DNA from: Bacteroidales bacterium
Lineage (GTDB): Bacteria > Bacteroidota > Bacteroidia > Bacteroidales > UBA932
Assembly (NCBI GenBank): GCA_024691765.1
Contig: JAILNI010000034.1
Coordinates: 1-38,092, forward strand
DNA: 38,092 nucleotides
Direction of reading: 5' to 3'
Numbering within the stretch: position 1 is the first letter of the stretch; each line of letters begins with the position of its first letter. Shown one piece after another: positions 26,119-34,394 of this stretch. Position numbers and translations under genes: made by a program. The notes beneath the pieces are model-generated. The model was not told the origin of the DNA. It saw only the letters and a list, made by a program, of their open reading frames with translations, and searched no databases.

Positions 26119-27336
26119 TTAGTCCACGAGCATTTCGTTACGGAACCAGTCTATGTCGTCCTGGCTGATGCCTATGCCAAGGAGATAATTCTCGACTCCG
26201 TCCGCGAAACTGCCGTCCTTGCCCTTTGCCTTTGCCTTGTTCGCCTCTGTCCAGAAGAACTCGGCAGTGGGTTTGAATACCCATTTGTCGCGGGTGTTCT
26301 GGAATACGGTAGAACTTTCTGAGGAAGAGATGCTGTATCCCATGGGGGCGAAATATGTTACCTCATATTCCTTGGAGATGTCGCCGGGGCGTACGCCAAG
26401 CAGGCCGAGCAGGATGATTCCCATTGTGCCGGTGCGGTCGCGGCCCAGAGAGCAGTGGAAGTAAACGGGCTTGTTCGCCTTCAGGCTGTTGATTACGAAC
26501 TGGACGCAGGCTTTGGTCTTGGCACCCTCTTCAACGGTGAGCATATCCGGGCCTCCGGTCTCGATGACGGGAGCGCAGAATTCGAAGCCCTTGATTGCGG
26601 GGCCGCCGAGCACGTCGCTGGTTCCGCGAAGGTCGAGCTGTGCCGCTATGCCTTCGGCTTTGATTTCAACCTTGCCCTCGTCGTTGACCGTGTCGCTCTG
26701 CATGCGGCCTCCGCGGTATATGCGGCGGTATTTGACGGTCTTGCCGTTCAGGCCTGTCCAGCCACCGAGGTCGCGGCCGTTGCGGCAGCCGTTGCGGAAG
26801 AAAATCTGGTGCAGGTGTCCGGTGGTGTTGAATTTTCCTTTAGTGAGTGTGTCACCCTGCTGGCCTACAACGCTGTAGGTGTAGGTGTCGTTGGGAACGA
26901 GGTTGGTGATATCCACATAACAGGTGCCCGAGAAAAGTTCGAGGTCCCTCGACCAGCCGAGTTTGTCCTCAAGGTGGAACATCAGCTTTCCGGCGTCCAT
27001 GTTCTCCTTCCAGCGCACGCTGTAGGACTTGGGCCTGTCGGAATTAACGGTTCCCTTGGGGGCGGGATTTTTGCTGTTGAATCCGCCTTCGTAATTGAGC
27101 ACGACCGTGCTCGAATAATCAGTGTCCGAATAGTTCACTTCGGTGAGGAACTTCTCCACGTTGGCGTTTGTGGCGAGCACGGTATCGCCGTCCTTCACTT
27201 CTGGAGCAGCCTTGGCGTAGGCAGGATCCACATACTCTTCTTTCTTCTCCTCTTTTTCTTTCTGACCCTGTGGCTCAGGCTGGCAGAATGCGAGTGCGGG
27301 AACAATCAGCAGTAATGACAGAAAATGTTTGTTCAT
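26119..27336 (-). CDS. Secreted tyrosine-phosphatase-like protein (DRTG type)
   Basis: A 405-residue exported protein. The signal peptide is MNKHFLSLLLIVPALAFC; Cys18 could be acylated, but the preceding Phe is atypical. A Glu/Lys-rich linker comes next, then a fibronectin-like beta domain (about 55-170, ending near NTTGH). The C-terminal phosphatase domain follows. It opens with the substrate-loop pattern CRNGRDLGGWTGLNG and has the active site HCSLGRDRTG, with nucleophile Cys295 and Arg301. The DRTG form resembles MptpB-like phosphatases, which can act on phosphotyrosine or phosphoinositides. It lies 18 bases after the GH36-like gene in the same operon. The substrate is unknown; a phosphorylated glycan or lipid is possible. 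Confidence 0.82.
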   Translation of the reverse strand: MNKHFLSLLLIVPALAFCQPEPQGQKEKEEKKEEYVDPAYAKAAPEVKDGDTVLATNANVEKFLTEVNYSDTDYSSTVVLNYEGGFNSKNPAPKGTVNSDRPKSYSVRWKENMDAGKLMFHLEDKLGWSRDLELFSGTCYVDITNLVPNDTYTYSVVGQQGDTLTKGKFNTTGHLHQIFFRNGCRNGRDLGGWTGLNGKTVKYRRIYRGGRMQSDTVNDEGKVEIKAEGIAAQLDLRGTSDVLGGPAIKGFEFCAPVIETGGPDMLTVEEGAKTKACVQFVINSLKANKPVYFHCSLGRDRTGTMGIILLGLLGVRPGDISKEYEVTYFAPMGYSISSSESSTVFQNTRDKWVFKPTAEFFWTEANKAKAKGKDGSFADGVENYLLGIGISQDDIDWFRNEMLVD

Positions 27337-27354
27337 GGTAGTTTTGATTATTGG

Positions 27355-29172
27355 TTATTTGACTTCAATCAGATAATTTCCCCTGAATACAGGCGTGATA
27401 ATCGCGCTGTCGCCGTCGATTACATAGCTCCTTGGCTCGTCGGCGGTGTATTCCGTAACGGTATACTTGCGTCCAGGCTCGAGACCGCGAAGCTCAATCG
27501 GGGCCCCGTTCCACCCGGGAGCGTAGAAGGCGTAATAAAGCGCGCCGTCCTTGCGTATCACGTGGGCCTCAGGCTTGTCGAAGGCGTAGTCGTAGAGGTT
27601 GAGGTATTCGCCTTTAGAAAGCATCTTTTCGTTGTAGATGGGAACCCATTTGCGGAGCAGCGCTTCCTTCTCGTCGGTGAGAAGGCTTCCCCCGTTCTGG
27701 GTGGCGTGCGGGTTGGGCTCCGGCCATGTGAATTTGGAGCCTATAACCCCGCCTACGCCCACCTGGGACGCGAAATCCAGCCCTCCGTCGGAGAGTTCCA
27801 CATGGTCGGCGTAATATGCAAGGTCCGGGCACATGGCGGCGAAAGCCTTGCGCTTCATGCGTATCTGCGCGCTCGAAGTGGGGTCGGAAGCGACCGCCTG
27901 GTTGATATAGGGGGCGTTGAAAAAGTTGAAGGCGTCGCCGCAGGGGCAGAGCTGGAGCACGGCGTCGGGCTTGATTTCCAGAGCCCTCTGCTGGATGTCG
28001 CGGAAGAACTCAGGCATGCGCTCGGGCGCCTCCCAGGGACGCGACAGGCCGTTCGCGGGATTGTAGTCGGGAGCGCAGAGGTTGAGGTGCTGGCCGTCCA
28101 TCTTGAAGCCGTCGAAGTTCCAGTCGGAAAGGAACATGTCCACGAGGCCAAGGGTATACTCCTTCACGTAGGGATTGACGGGAGACAGGTACCAGCTGTC
28201 CCACCAGGAGATGTCCTGATGGCTGCCGTCGGCTTTCACGAGCAGCATTTCGGGGTGCTCGCGGGCCGCGGAACTCTCCGGGTCGGCCGCAAGCGGACAC
28301 CACCAGAGCTTGGCCTTGAGCCCGGCCGCATGTATGGCGTCGGTGAGGCGGCGCATGCCGTCTGAACCGATGCGGTCGTTGGCCTGCCAGTCGCCTTCGC
28401 AGATCTGGAAGCCGTCGTCGACGTCGACCCACCTGAAGCCGAGTTCAACCACTTTCGGAAGGGTGCCGATCACCTCGTCGACGGTGAAAAGCCGTTCGTA
28501 ACCCCATGCGCACCAGACGCTTTCGTAGGCGGCGTCGGGCGAAACGGGGGCCTTCCAGCCGTAATCGGAGGCCATATATTTCGCAAAAGTGCGAAGAGGA
28601 TTGAAGAAATCGCCTTCGGATTCGAGGATGAACTGCTTAAGTGCGTGCAGGGTATCGCCGGGAGCCAGCACCACCGGGGTTTCGAAGTCCTGGCGGACGA
28701 CGGCGCGCGTGCGCTTGCCTCTGCGCGAAACGGGAATCGAAGCGTCCTTGATGCAGGGCTCGGCTATGCCTACGCTGAGGTTGCGGTCGCGGGACCAGAT
28801 GCACACCATGGGTATGCCCCCGCCGTAATCGCTGCCGTTCATGCCGAGGTAGTTGCTGCGGCTGTAGCCCCTCGGCACGGGAAGCACCCAGTCTGGGCGC
28901 TCTTCGTACGACATGGGCTGGAAACTCCACACCTTCCGGGCTTCGATCTGGATGGCCGAAGTCTCCATGGCATCCACTTCCACCGGCTGCGCGCCAGTGT
29001 TCACGAAGCTCACCTCGCGTAGGGTAAGATAGGGGAAACCAACCAGACAGTATTCCAAAGCGTGGGCCTCTATGTCCTTAACGGTTTTCCCACCGCTCAG
29101 CAGCCTGTCGGAAGGCAGTTCGCAACATGCGGCTGCAAGGAAGGCGGCGGCAAAAAATCGGATGATCCTCAT
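27355..29172 (-). CDS. GH36-type alpha-galactosidase-like lipoprotein
   Basis: Predicted exo-acting glycoside hydrolase of the melibiase clan, anchored to the membrane. The 605-residue protein has a lipobox-like AFLAAACC (Cys16 or Cys17). An N-terminal beta-sandwich covers about residues 25-205. The (beta/alpha)8 barrel opens with ESVWCAWGYE and LGFRWVDVDDGFQ. The nucleophile motif is KMD with Asp359 (FDGFKMDGQHLN). Asp430 in ASDPTSSAQIRMK is the likely acid/base. A C-terminal beta domain follows. Family members cleave alpha-galactose or alpha-N-acetylgalactosamine; the divergent AgaR/AgaS genes favour the latter, by inference. It heads the two-gene leftward operon. Confidence 0.85.
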   Translation of the reverse strand: MRIIRFFAAAFLAAACCELPSDRLLSGGKTVKDIEAHALEYCLVGFPYLTLREVSFVNTGAQPVEVDAMETSAIQIEARKVWSFQPMSYEERPDWVLPVPRGYSRSNYLGMNGSDYGGGIPMVCIWSRDRNLSVGIAEPCIKDASIPVSRRGKRTRAVVRQDFETPVVLAPGDTLHALKQFILESEGDFFNPLRTFAKYMASDYGWKAPVSPDAAYESVWCAWGYERLFTVDEVIGTLPKVVELGFRWVDVDDGFQICEGDWQANDRIGSDGMRRLTDAIHAAGLKAKLWWCPLAADPESSAAREHPEMLLVKADGSHQDISWWDSWYLSPVNPYVKEYTLGLVDMFLSDWNFDGFKMDGQHLNLCAPDYNPANGLSRPWEAPERMPEFFRDIQQRALEIKPDAVLQLCPCGDAFNFFNAPYINQAVASDPTSSAQIRMKRKAFAAMCPDLAYYADHVELSDGGLDFASQVGVGGVIGSKFTWPEPNPHATQNGGSLLTDEKEALLRKWVPIYNEKMLSKGEYLNLYDYAFDKPEAHVIRKDGALYYAFYAPGWNGAPIELRGLEPGRKYTVTEYTADEPRSYVIDGDSAIITPVFRGNYLIEVK

Positions 29173-29220
29173 ACGGAAATGTGGTTGATACTGCTAATAT
29201 GGTGAAAATCCCTGAATTTA

Positions 29221-29240
29221 TTTCACTTTGTTTCGTTTTT
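29221..29240. promoter_or_regulatory. Upstream candidate AgaR-type operator
   Basis: TTTCACTTTGTTTCGTTTTT repeats TTTC/TTTG units about every five or six bases, like the stronger site at 29254-29271 but less regular. It lies closer to the leftward GH36 gene, so it could let one regulator control both divergent operons. Confidence 0.45.
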
Positions 29241-29253
29241 TACCAAAAATCCC

Positions 29254-29271
29254 TTTCGTTTCGTTTCATTT
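29254..29271. promoter_or_regulatory. Candidate AgaR-type operator
   Basis: TTTCGTTTCGTTTCATTT is a run of spaced TTTC units. It fits the core TTTCRTTTYRTTTYNYTT that I recall for E. coli AgaR operators. It overlaps the putative -33 element (TTTC, 29264-29267) of the DeoR/AgaR-like gene that follows, where binding would repress transcription. Confidence 0.6.
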
Positions 29272-29294
29272 ACAAAATATAAATGCTATATTTG
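29264..29294 (+). promoter_or_regulatory. Promoter of the agaR-agaS-susCD operon
   Basis: TTTC (29264-29267) and TATATTTG (29287-29294) are separated by 19 bases, close to the TTTG-N19-TAnnTTTG consensus. The box ends 30 bases before the regulator start codon. Confidence 0.65.
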
Positions 29295-29324
29295 CAGTGT
29301 AACCGAAACTATTAAGCCAATTCT

Positions 29325-30116
29325 ATGAACATTTACGACTCCGCCCAGGGCCGCCGTTCAGCGATTCTGCAGAAACTGCGGGAGGATTCTTCCGTAAACG
29401 TATCGCGGCTGAGCAGCCTTTTCGGCGTATCGGAAGTCACCATACGCAAGGACCTCAAGATACTCCAGGAACGCAAGCTCCTGGTGCGCGTGCACGGGGG
29501 CGCCATGATGGCCTCCGGCCCGGTGGCCGACAATCCCGAAGACAGGGCATTCATCCTCAAGCAGAGGGTGAACATACGGGAAAAGGAAGCAATAGGCAGG
29601 GCCGCCGCCGCCCACATACGCAACGGCGACACCATCATGGTGGACTCCGGCACCACGGCCCTCGAGGTGGTCAAGAACCTCGACCGCTTCACCGACCTCA
29701 CCATCATCACCAACTCCGTCAACGCCATGACCGAGGCTATCAAGTACAAGAAATTCCGGGTAATCATGCTGGGCGGAAACGTGCGTGAGGCCAGCCTCTC
29801 CACCGTCGGCCCAGTCACCGAGTCCAGCCTGAAGCTCTTCTACTGCGACAAGCTCTTCCTCGGAGTCGACAGCTTCTCCGTGGAGGAGGGCCTGTCCACC
29901 CCGAGCGTGGAGGAGGCGAGCACCAACCAGGTGATGCTTACGCGCGCCCGCGAGGTGATAGCGGTATTCGATTCGTCCAAACTGAACAAAAGGGCATTTG
30001 CATTCATCTGCATGCCCGAAAGCATAAACACCATAATCACAGACTGCCACCTCCCCGTGGAAATCAAGACAAGGCTTGAGGCCATGGACATACAGGTGGA
30101 AGCCGTAAACTTCTGA
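29325..30116 (+). CDS. DeoR/GlpR-family regulator, AgaR-like
   Basis: Cytosolic sugar-phosphate-responsive repressor of 263 residues. The N-terminal DeoR helix-turn-helix is VSRLSSLFGVSEVTIRKDLK (about 26-45), followed by the hallmark RVHGGA. The C-terminal DeoRC domain has the effector-binding patterns IMVDSGTTALEV and LTIITNSVNAM. The segment GVDSFSVEEGLSTPSVEEAS resembles AgaR-type regulators. It lies three bases upstream of the AgaS-like gene. It probably represses its own operon at the TTTC-repeat sites just upstream, and perhaps the divergent GH36 operon. The likely inducer is an amino-sugar phosphate; that is inference. Confidence 0.88.
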   Translation: MNIYDSAQGRRSAILQKLREDSSVNVSRLSSLFGVSEVTIRKDLKILQERKLLVRVHGGAMMASGPVADNPEDRAFILKQRVNIREKEAIGRAAAAHIRNGDTIMVDSGTTALEVVKNLDRFTDLTIITNSVNAMTEAIKYKKFRVIMLGGNVREASLSTVGPVTESSLKLFYCDKLFLGVDSFSVEEGLSTPSVEEASTNQVMLTRAREVIAVFDSSKLNKRAFAFICMPESINTIITDCHLPVEIKTRLEAMDIQVEAVNF

Positions 30117-30119
30117 GGA

Positions 30120-31238
30120 ATGAAACCCGACAACTACACATACAGGGAAATCAGGCAACAGCCTTCAGTATGGAAAAAAACTTATGGGATCGTGCGCTCG
30201 CGCAAGGGCGAGATTGCATCCTTCCTTCATAGGTATCTGGAAGACGGATATTCGGTGGTGCTCACCGGAGCCGGCACCTCGGCCTACATAGGCGACGCGC
30301 TTGAATGCGCGCTCGGAGGGACTCTTTTCGAGGGTGCCCGTTCGATTGCCACCACCGACATCATCACCGACCCGTCCATATATTTCGGGGCGAAGAGCAA
30401 AGTGCTGCTGGTATCTTTCGCACGTTCGGGAAACAGCCCAGAGAGCGTGGGCGCCGTGAAGTCGGTCGAGAAGACGGCAGGCAAGGTGGCGCACGTGTTC
30501 ATCACCTGCAGCGCCAAGGGCCAGCTCGCCGGGATGAAGGCCGACAACATCCTCACCATACTGCTTCCCCCGGAGACTGACGACAAGTCCCTCGCCATGA
30601 CCAGCAGCTATTCATCCATGCTGCTCACTTGCTCCCTCATTTCGCGGATAGACGACATAGAGGCTGAAGAAAAACACATAGAAGCCCTTTCCGATGGCGT
30701 CGAGGCGGCCATGAACCGTTACGAAGACAAGCTTCGGGAGATTGCAGGGCTCGGCTTCAAGCGCGCGGTGTTCCTCGGCTCCGGCCCGCTCAAGGGAGTG
30801 GCCGAAGAGTCGCGCCTCAAGCTCCAGGAACTCACCGACGGCACCGTGATGTGCGCTTTCGATTCGTTCGTGGGCTTCCGCCACGGTCCAAAGGCCGTGG
30901 TGCACGACGACACCCTCGTGGTGTACCTGATGTCTCCGGATCCGGCGGTACGCCGCTACGAGATGGACCTCGTGAACCAGATAGGCAGCCGCAACGCCGT
31001 CCAGGGTACCGTAATGGTGTGCCGGGGCGCCGCAGTGGCTGCGGAAAAGGCGCCCAGCCTTACCATAGAAACCGGCCTTCCCGATTCCATGCCCCAGCGC
31101 TACGGGATCGCGGCCTACATCTTCGTGGCCCAGCTGCTCGGCACCTTCAAGAGCATGGGCCTCGGGCTCAATCCCGACACCCCCTCTGTTTCCGGAAACA
31201 TCTCCAGGGTGGTGGAAGGAGTCACTTTGTACATATAA
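30120..31238 (+). CDS. AgaS-like SIS-domain sugar-phosphate isomerase/deaminase
   Basis: A 372-residue cytosolic protein with two SIS (sugar isomerase) domains, related to the isomerase half of GlmS. The first has VVLTGAGTSAYIGDALECAL (about 43-62) and the phosphate-binding LLVSFARSGNSPESVGAV. The second has RAVFLGSGPLKGVAEESRLK and a catalytic-region-like FVGFRHGPKAVV. In E. coli, AgaS is a galactosamine-6-phosphate deaminase/isomerase that yields tagatose 6-phosphate. The same role is likely here. No deacetylase, tagatose kinase or aldolase gene is in the window, so the rest of the route must be elsewhere. The susC gene follows after 24 bases. Confidence 0.85.
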   Translation: MKPDNYTYREIRQQPSVWKKTYGIVRSRKGEIASFLHRYLEDGYSVVLTGAGTSAYIGDALECALGGTLFEGARSIATTDIITDPSIYFGAKSKVLLVSFARSGNSPESVGAVKSVEKTAGKVAHVFITCSAKGQLAGMKADNILTILLPPETDDKSLAMTSSYSSMLLTCSLISRIDDIEAEEKHIEALSDGVEAAMNRYEDKLREIAGLGFKRAVFLGSGPLKGVAEESRLKLQELTDGTVMCAFDSFVGFRHGPKAVVHDDTLVVYLMSPDPAVRRYEMDLVNQIGSRNAVQGTVMVCRGAAVAAEKAPSLTIETGLPDSMPQRYGIAAYIFVAQLLGTFKSMGLGLNPDTPSVSGNISRVVEGVTLYI

Positions 31239-31262
31239 ATACAATAACCAATAATCAACACA

Positions 31263-34200
31263 ATGAAAAGAAATCTGATCCGAGTTTTGACTGCGATTGC
31301 GGCACTTTCGCTCTCGCTCTCGGCCTGGGCCCAGAATCACACGATTTCGGGCCAGGTTCTCGATTCCAGTGACGGCCAGCCCGTCATCGGCGCAGGCGTC
31401 GCCGCATCCACGGGTGGCGGCACCATCACGGACTACGACGGCAAATACGTCATCTCCGTGCCCGCAGGCGCCACGCTGACCTTCTCGAACATCGGCTACA
31501 TCTCCCATGAAGAGAAGGCCGACGGAAGGACTGTCATCAACGTCTCCCTGACTCCCGACACCGAGTCGCTCGAAGAACTGGTGGTCCTGGGTTACACCTC
31601 CCAGAAGAAGACCGAGCTCTCCAGCGCAGTCGTTTCGATAAGCGGAGACAAGCTCGCCGACGTAACCACCCCCGACGTGGGTAACATGCTCCAGGGCAAG
31701 GTTGCCGGCGTGGTTGTGATGAACAGCTCCGGCCAGCCGGGTAGTTCGGCCGACATCCGCATCCGCGGTACCGGTTCCATCACCGCAGGCGCAGGCCCGC
31801 TATACGTGGTCGACGGAGTCGCGGGAGGCAGCTTCAACCCCAACGACATCGAGACCCTCACCGTCCTGAAGGACGCATCCGCCACCGCCCTCTACGGTGC
31901 GGCTGCATCGGGCGGCGTTATCGTCGTAACCACAAAGAGCGCCAAGTCCGACAAGGCAACGGTGAATTTCCGTGCGAGCGCGGGCATCAAGAAGGCACTC
32001 ACCGGACGTTTCAAACCCATGGACGCCTACGAGGCATATGATTTCATGTCTGAAATCTATGACGCCACCAACCTTACGAAACAGGCTCCGAAGTATGAAA
32101 ACCTTGCGGACTATAACTTCGACTGGATAGGCAATACCTTCAAGACAGGAGTCGTGCAGGACTACTATCTGTCCACTACCGGAAAGGCCGGAAAGGTGGG
32201 CTACTACGTGAGCCTCGACCATTACGACGAGGACGGTTCGTTCATCAATTCCGGTTATGTCCGCAATGCGGCGCGAATCAACCTCTCCGCTCCCATTACC
32301 GAGCGCCTGACCATGAACGTCCGCGTGAACTACTCCAAGTCCAATACGGATTATGCGAACTCCACTACCCGTGAGGCTGCATATGTGATGCTTCCTTTCG
32401 ATATCCCGTATGTCGTGAACGAAAGCGGCGTCACCAAGGATCCTATCTTCATCAGTTCACAGAGCCGTGGAGACAAGCATCTCAGATGGTATTCGGCAGT
32501 TAAGTACAATGTCCTCTACGGAGAACAGTACAACTATTCCCGCGGACACGACGAGGGCCTTACGGGAGACATCCAGCTCGTCTGGAACTTAACCGACTGG
32601 CTCACCTTCACCACGACCAACCGTTACGACAGTTCCAATTCCTTCTCGGAAACCTACACCGACGCCCGCGTGAACGACGAAGGCAACCTTTCCAACTCGG
32701 AAGGCGAATGGAACGGCTGGGGTACCACCAACCTTCTCAAAGCACACAAGAGCTTCAGGGCCCACGATTTCAACGCTATCGTAGGCTGGGAATACGGCGA
32801 GGGCTATTCACGTAGCCTGGGCGCTTCCGGAAGTAAGCTGCCCATAGGCCAGAGGTCGCTTAGCAACGTGCCTGATGCTGCCCTTATCACCGATCCCGAA
32901 ACGGGAATCGCTTCCGCCGCCGATTACAAGACCGTAAGCGGCCAGGATTACCAGACCCGAAGCTGGGCGCTTCTCAGCCAGGTGCAGTACTCGTATCTCG
33001 GCAAATACATCTTCACCGGCTCTCTGCGTTACGACGAGAGCTCCAAGTTTGGTCCGCTCAACCGCGGCGGTTTCTTCCCCGGCGCTTCCGGAGCCTGGAT
33101 CATGAGCAACGAGGACTTCCTAAAGGGCAGCAGTTTCTTCAGTTTCCTGAAGATGCGCGCCGGCTACGGCAAGACCGGTAACGACAATATCCCGAACTTC
33201 AAGTATCAGGATATCTTTACCCTGTCCAGCAGCTACAACGGCGAGACCGCCGCATTCGTGAAGCAGGCGGCCAACTACAACCTTGGATGGGAGGAAGCCT
33301 ACATGGCGAGCCTCGGTTTCGACGCCACTATCAAGAACAACGTCGAAGTCACCCTCGACCTTTACAACACCATCAACTCCAACCTTCTGTTCGATTCTCC
33401 CATGCCGCCGTCCTCCGGCTTCTTCGCCGTGACGAGCAACGTGGGCAAGGTTCGCAACCGCGGCGTTGAAATCGCAGTGAACGGTACTCTACTTAAGAAA
33501 AACGGTTTCGTATGGGACGGCGGCATCAACCTCGGCGCCAACCAGAACCGCGTGCTCGAGCTTCCGGAACACAAACCCAAGGTGGTCGGCGGTTCCGCAT
33601 CTGCAAACCAGATTATCAGGGAAAATGGTGAAATATATGCCTGGTATATGCCCAAATGGCTGGGCGTAGGTCCTGAGACCGGCCGTCCCCTGTGGGAACA
33701 CATCATTACCCAGGAAGATATAGACAACAGCGTGACTTACGAAGCCGACGGCTATAATTACGACTCCGCAGACTACAACGTCGGAGATGCTATTCCGGTT
33801 GGATCCCACGACGATGCTACGGCTCAGGTTGTGGGAAGCGCATCTCCCTGGTTCACAGGCGGTCTCAACACCTCTCTTTCATGGAAGGGCATCACTCTTA
33901 GCGCCAACGGCAGTTTCGTGGTGGGTAACAAGGTCTACAACGCCACCCGACAGCTCATCATGGATACTGACGGCGCCAAGGCCGGTTACAACCAGCAGTC
34001 CTTCGACAACGGTCTCGGCTGGGTACGCTGGGTTGACGGCGACCCTTACGGCACCAACTATAAGGCCACCCATCCCGAAGCGATGAATGGCGGTAATTCA
34101 GAATCCAACAAGTATTCTTCCCGTTACCTCGAAGACGGCAGCTTCTTCCGTCTCCGCAACGTAACCCTTTCCTACGACCTTCCCAAGAATTTGGTAAGCA

Positions 34201-34382
34201 AGGCTAAGATGTCCTCGGCGCGTGTATACCTGTCGGCGGACAACATTTTCACTTACTCCCGTTTCTCCGGAATGGACCCGGAGGTGAGCCTCGAGGGCGA
34301 CACCTATTCGCTTGCCGGATTGTATTCCGACAACTATCCCGTTCCCATGTCGCTGGTGTTCGGCATAGACATTAAATTCTAA
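31263..34382 (+). CDS. SusC/RagA-family TonB-dependent outer-membrane transporter (agaR-agaS locus)
   Basis: Second SusC-type barrel of the window, 1039 residues. It has a signal peptide ending SAWAQ (about 1-23). The N-terminal regulatory-like domain begins HTISGQVLDSSDGQPVIGAG. The segment TESLEELVVLGYTSQKK near residue 105 marks the TonB-box region. Plug-domain motifs are LQGKVAGVVVMNSSGQPGSS, IRIRGTGSI and PLYVVDGVAGG. The barrel ends in an aromatic residue (FGIDIKF). It is encoded in one unit with the AgaR/AgaS-like genes and abuts the SusD gene without a gap. Substrate inferred from context: an alpha-linked galactose or galactosamine glycan. Confidence 0.95.
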   Translation: MKRNLIRVLTAIAALSLSLSAWAQNHTISGQVLDSSDGQPVIGAGVAASTGGGTITDYDGKYVISVPAGATLTFSNIGYISHEEKADGRTVINVSLTPDTESLEELVVLGYTSQKKTELSSAVVSISGDKLADVTTPDVGNMLQGKVAGVVVMNSSGQPGSSADIRIRGTGSITAGAGPLYVVDGVAGGSFNPNDIETLTVLKDASATALYGAAASGGVIVVTTKSAKSDKATVNFRASAGIKKALTGRFKPMDAYEAYDFMSEIYDATNLTKQAPKYENLADYNFDWIGNTFKTGVVQDYYLSTTGKAGKVGYYVSLDHYDEDGSFINSGYVRNAARINLSAPITERLTMNVRVNYSKSNTDYANSTTREAAYVMLPFDIPYVVNESGVTKDPIFISSQSRGDKHLRWYSAVKYNVLYGEQYNYSRGHDEGLTGDIQLVWNLTDWLTFTTTNRYDSSNSFSETYTDARVNDEGNLSNSEGEWNGWGTTNLLKAHKSFRAHDFNAIVGWEYGEGYSRSLGASGSKLPIGQRSLSNVPDAALITDPETGIASAADYKTVSGQDYQTRSWALLSQVQYSYLGKYIFTGSLRYDESSKFGPLNRGGFFPGASGAWIMSNEDFLKGSSFFSFLKMRAGYGKTGNDNIPNFKYQDIFTLSSSYNGETAAFVKQAANYNLGWEEAYMASLGFDATIKNNVEVTLDLYNTINSNLLFDSPMPPSSGFFAVTSNVGKVRNRGVEIAVNGTLLKKNGFVWDGGINLGANQNRVLELPEHKPKVVGGSASANQIIRENGEIYAWYMPKWLGVGPETGRPLWEHIITQEDIDNSVTYEADGYNYDSADYNVGDAIPVGSHDDATAQVVGSASPWFTGGLNTSLSWKGITLSANGSFVVGNKVYNATRQLIMDTDGAKAGYNQQSFDNGLGWVRWVDGDPYGTNYKATHPEAMNGGNSESNKYSSRYLEDGSFFRLRNVTLSYDLPKNLVSKAKMSSARVYLSADNIFTYSRFSGMDPEVSLEGDTYSLAGLYSDNYPVPMSLVFGIDIKF

Positions 34383-34394
34383 ATGATTCCAGCC

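Noticed and set aside
27325..28365. Long plus-strand open frame opposite the GH36-like gene
   Set aside because: The minus-strand gene has catalytic motifs and a signal peptide. The plus-strand reading has neither and no promoter.
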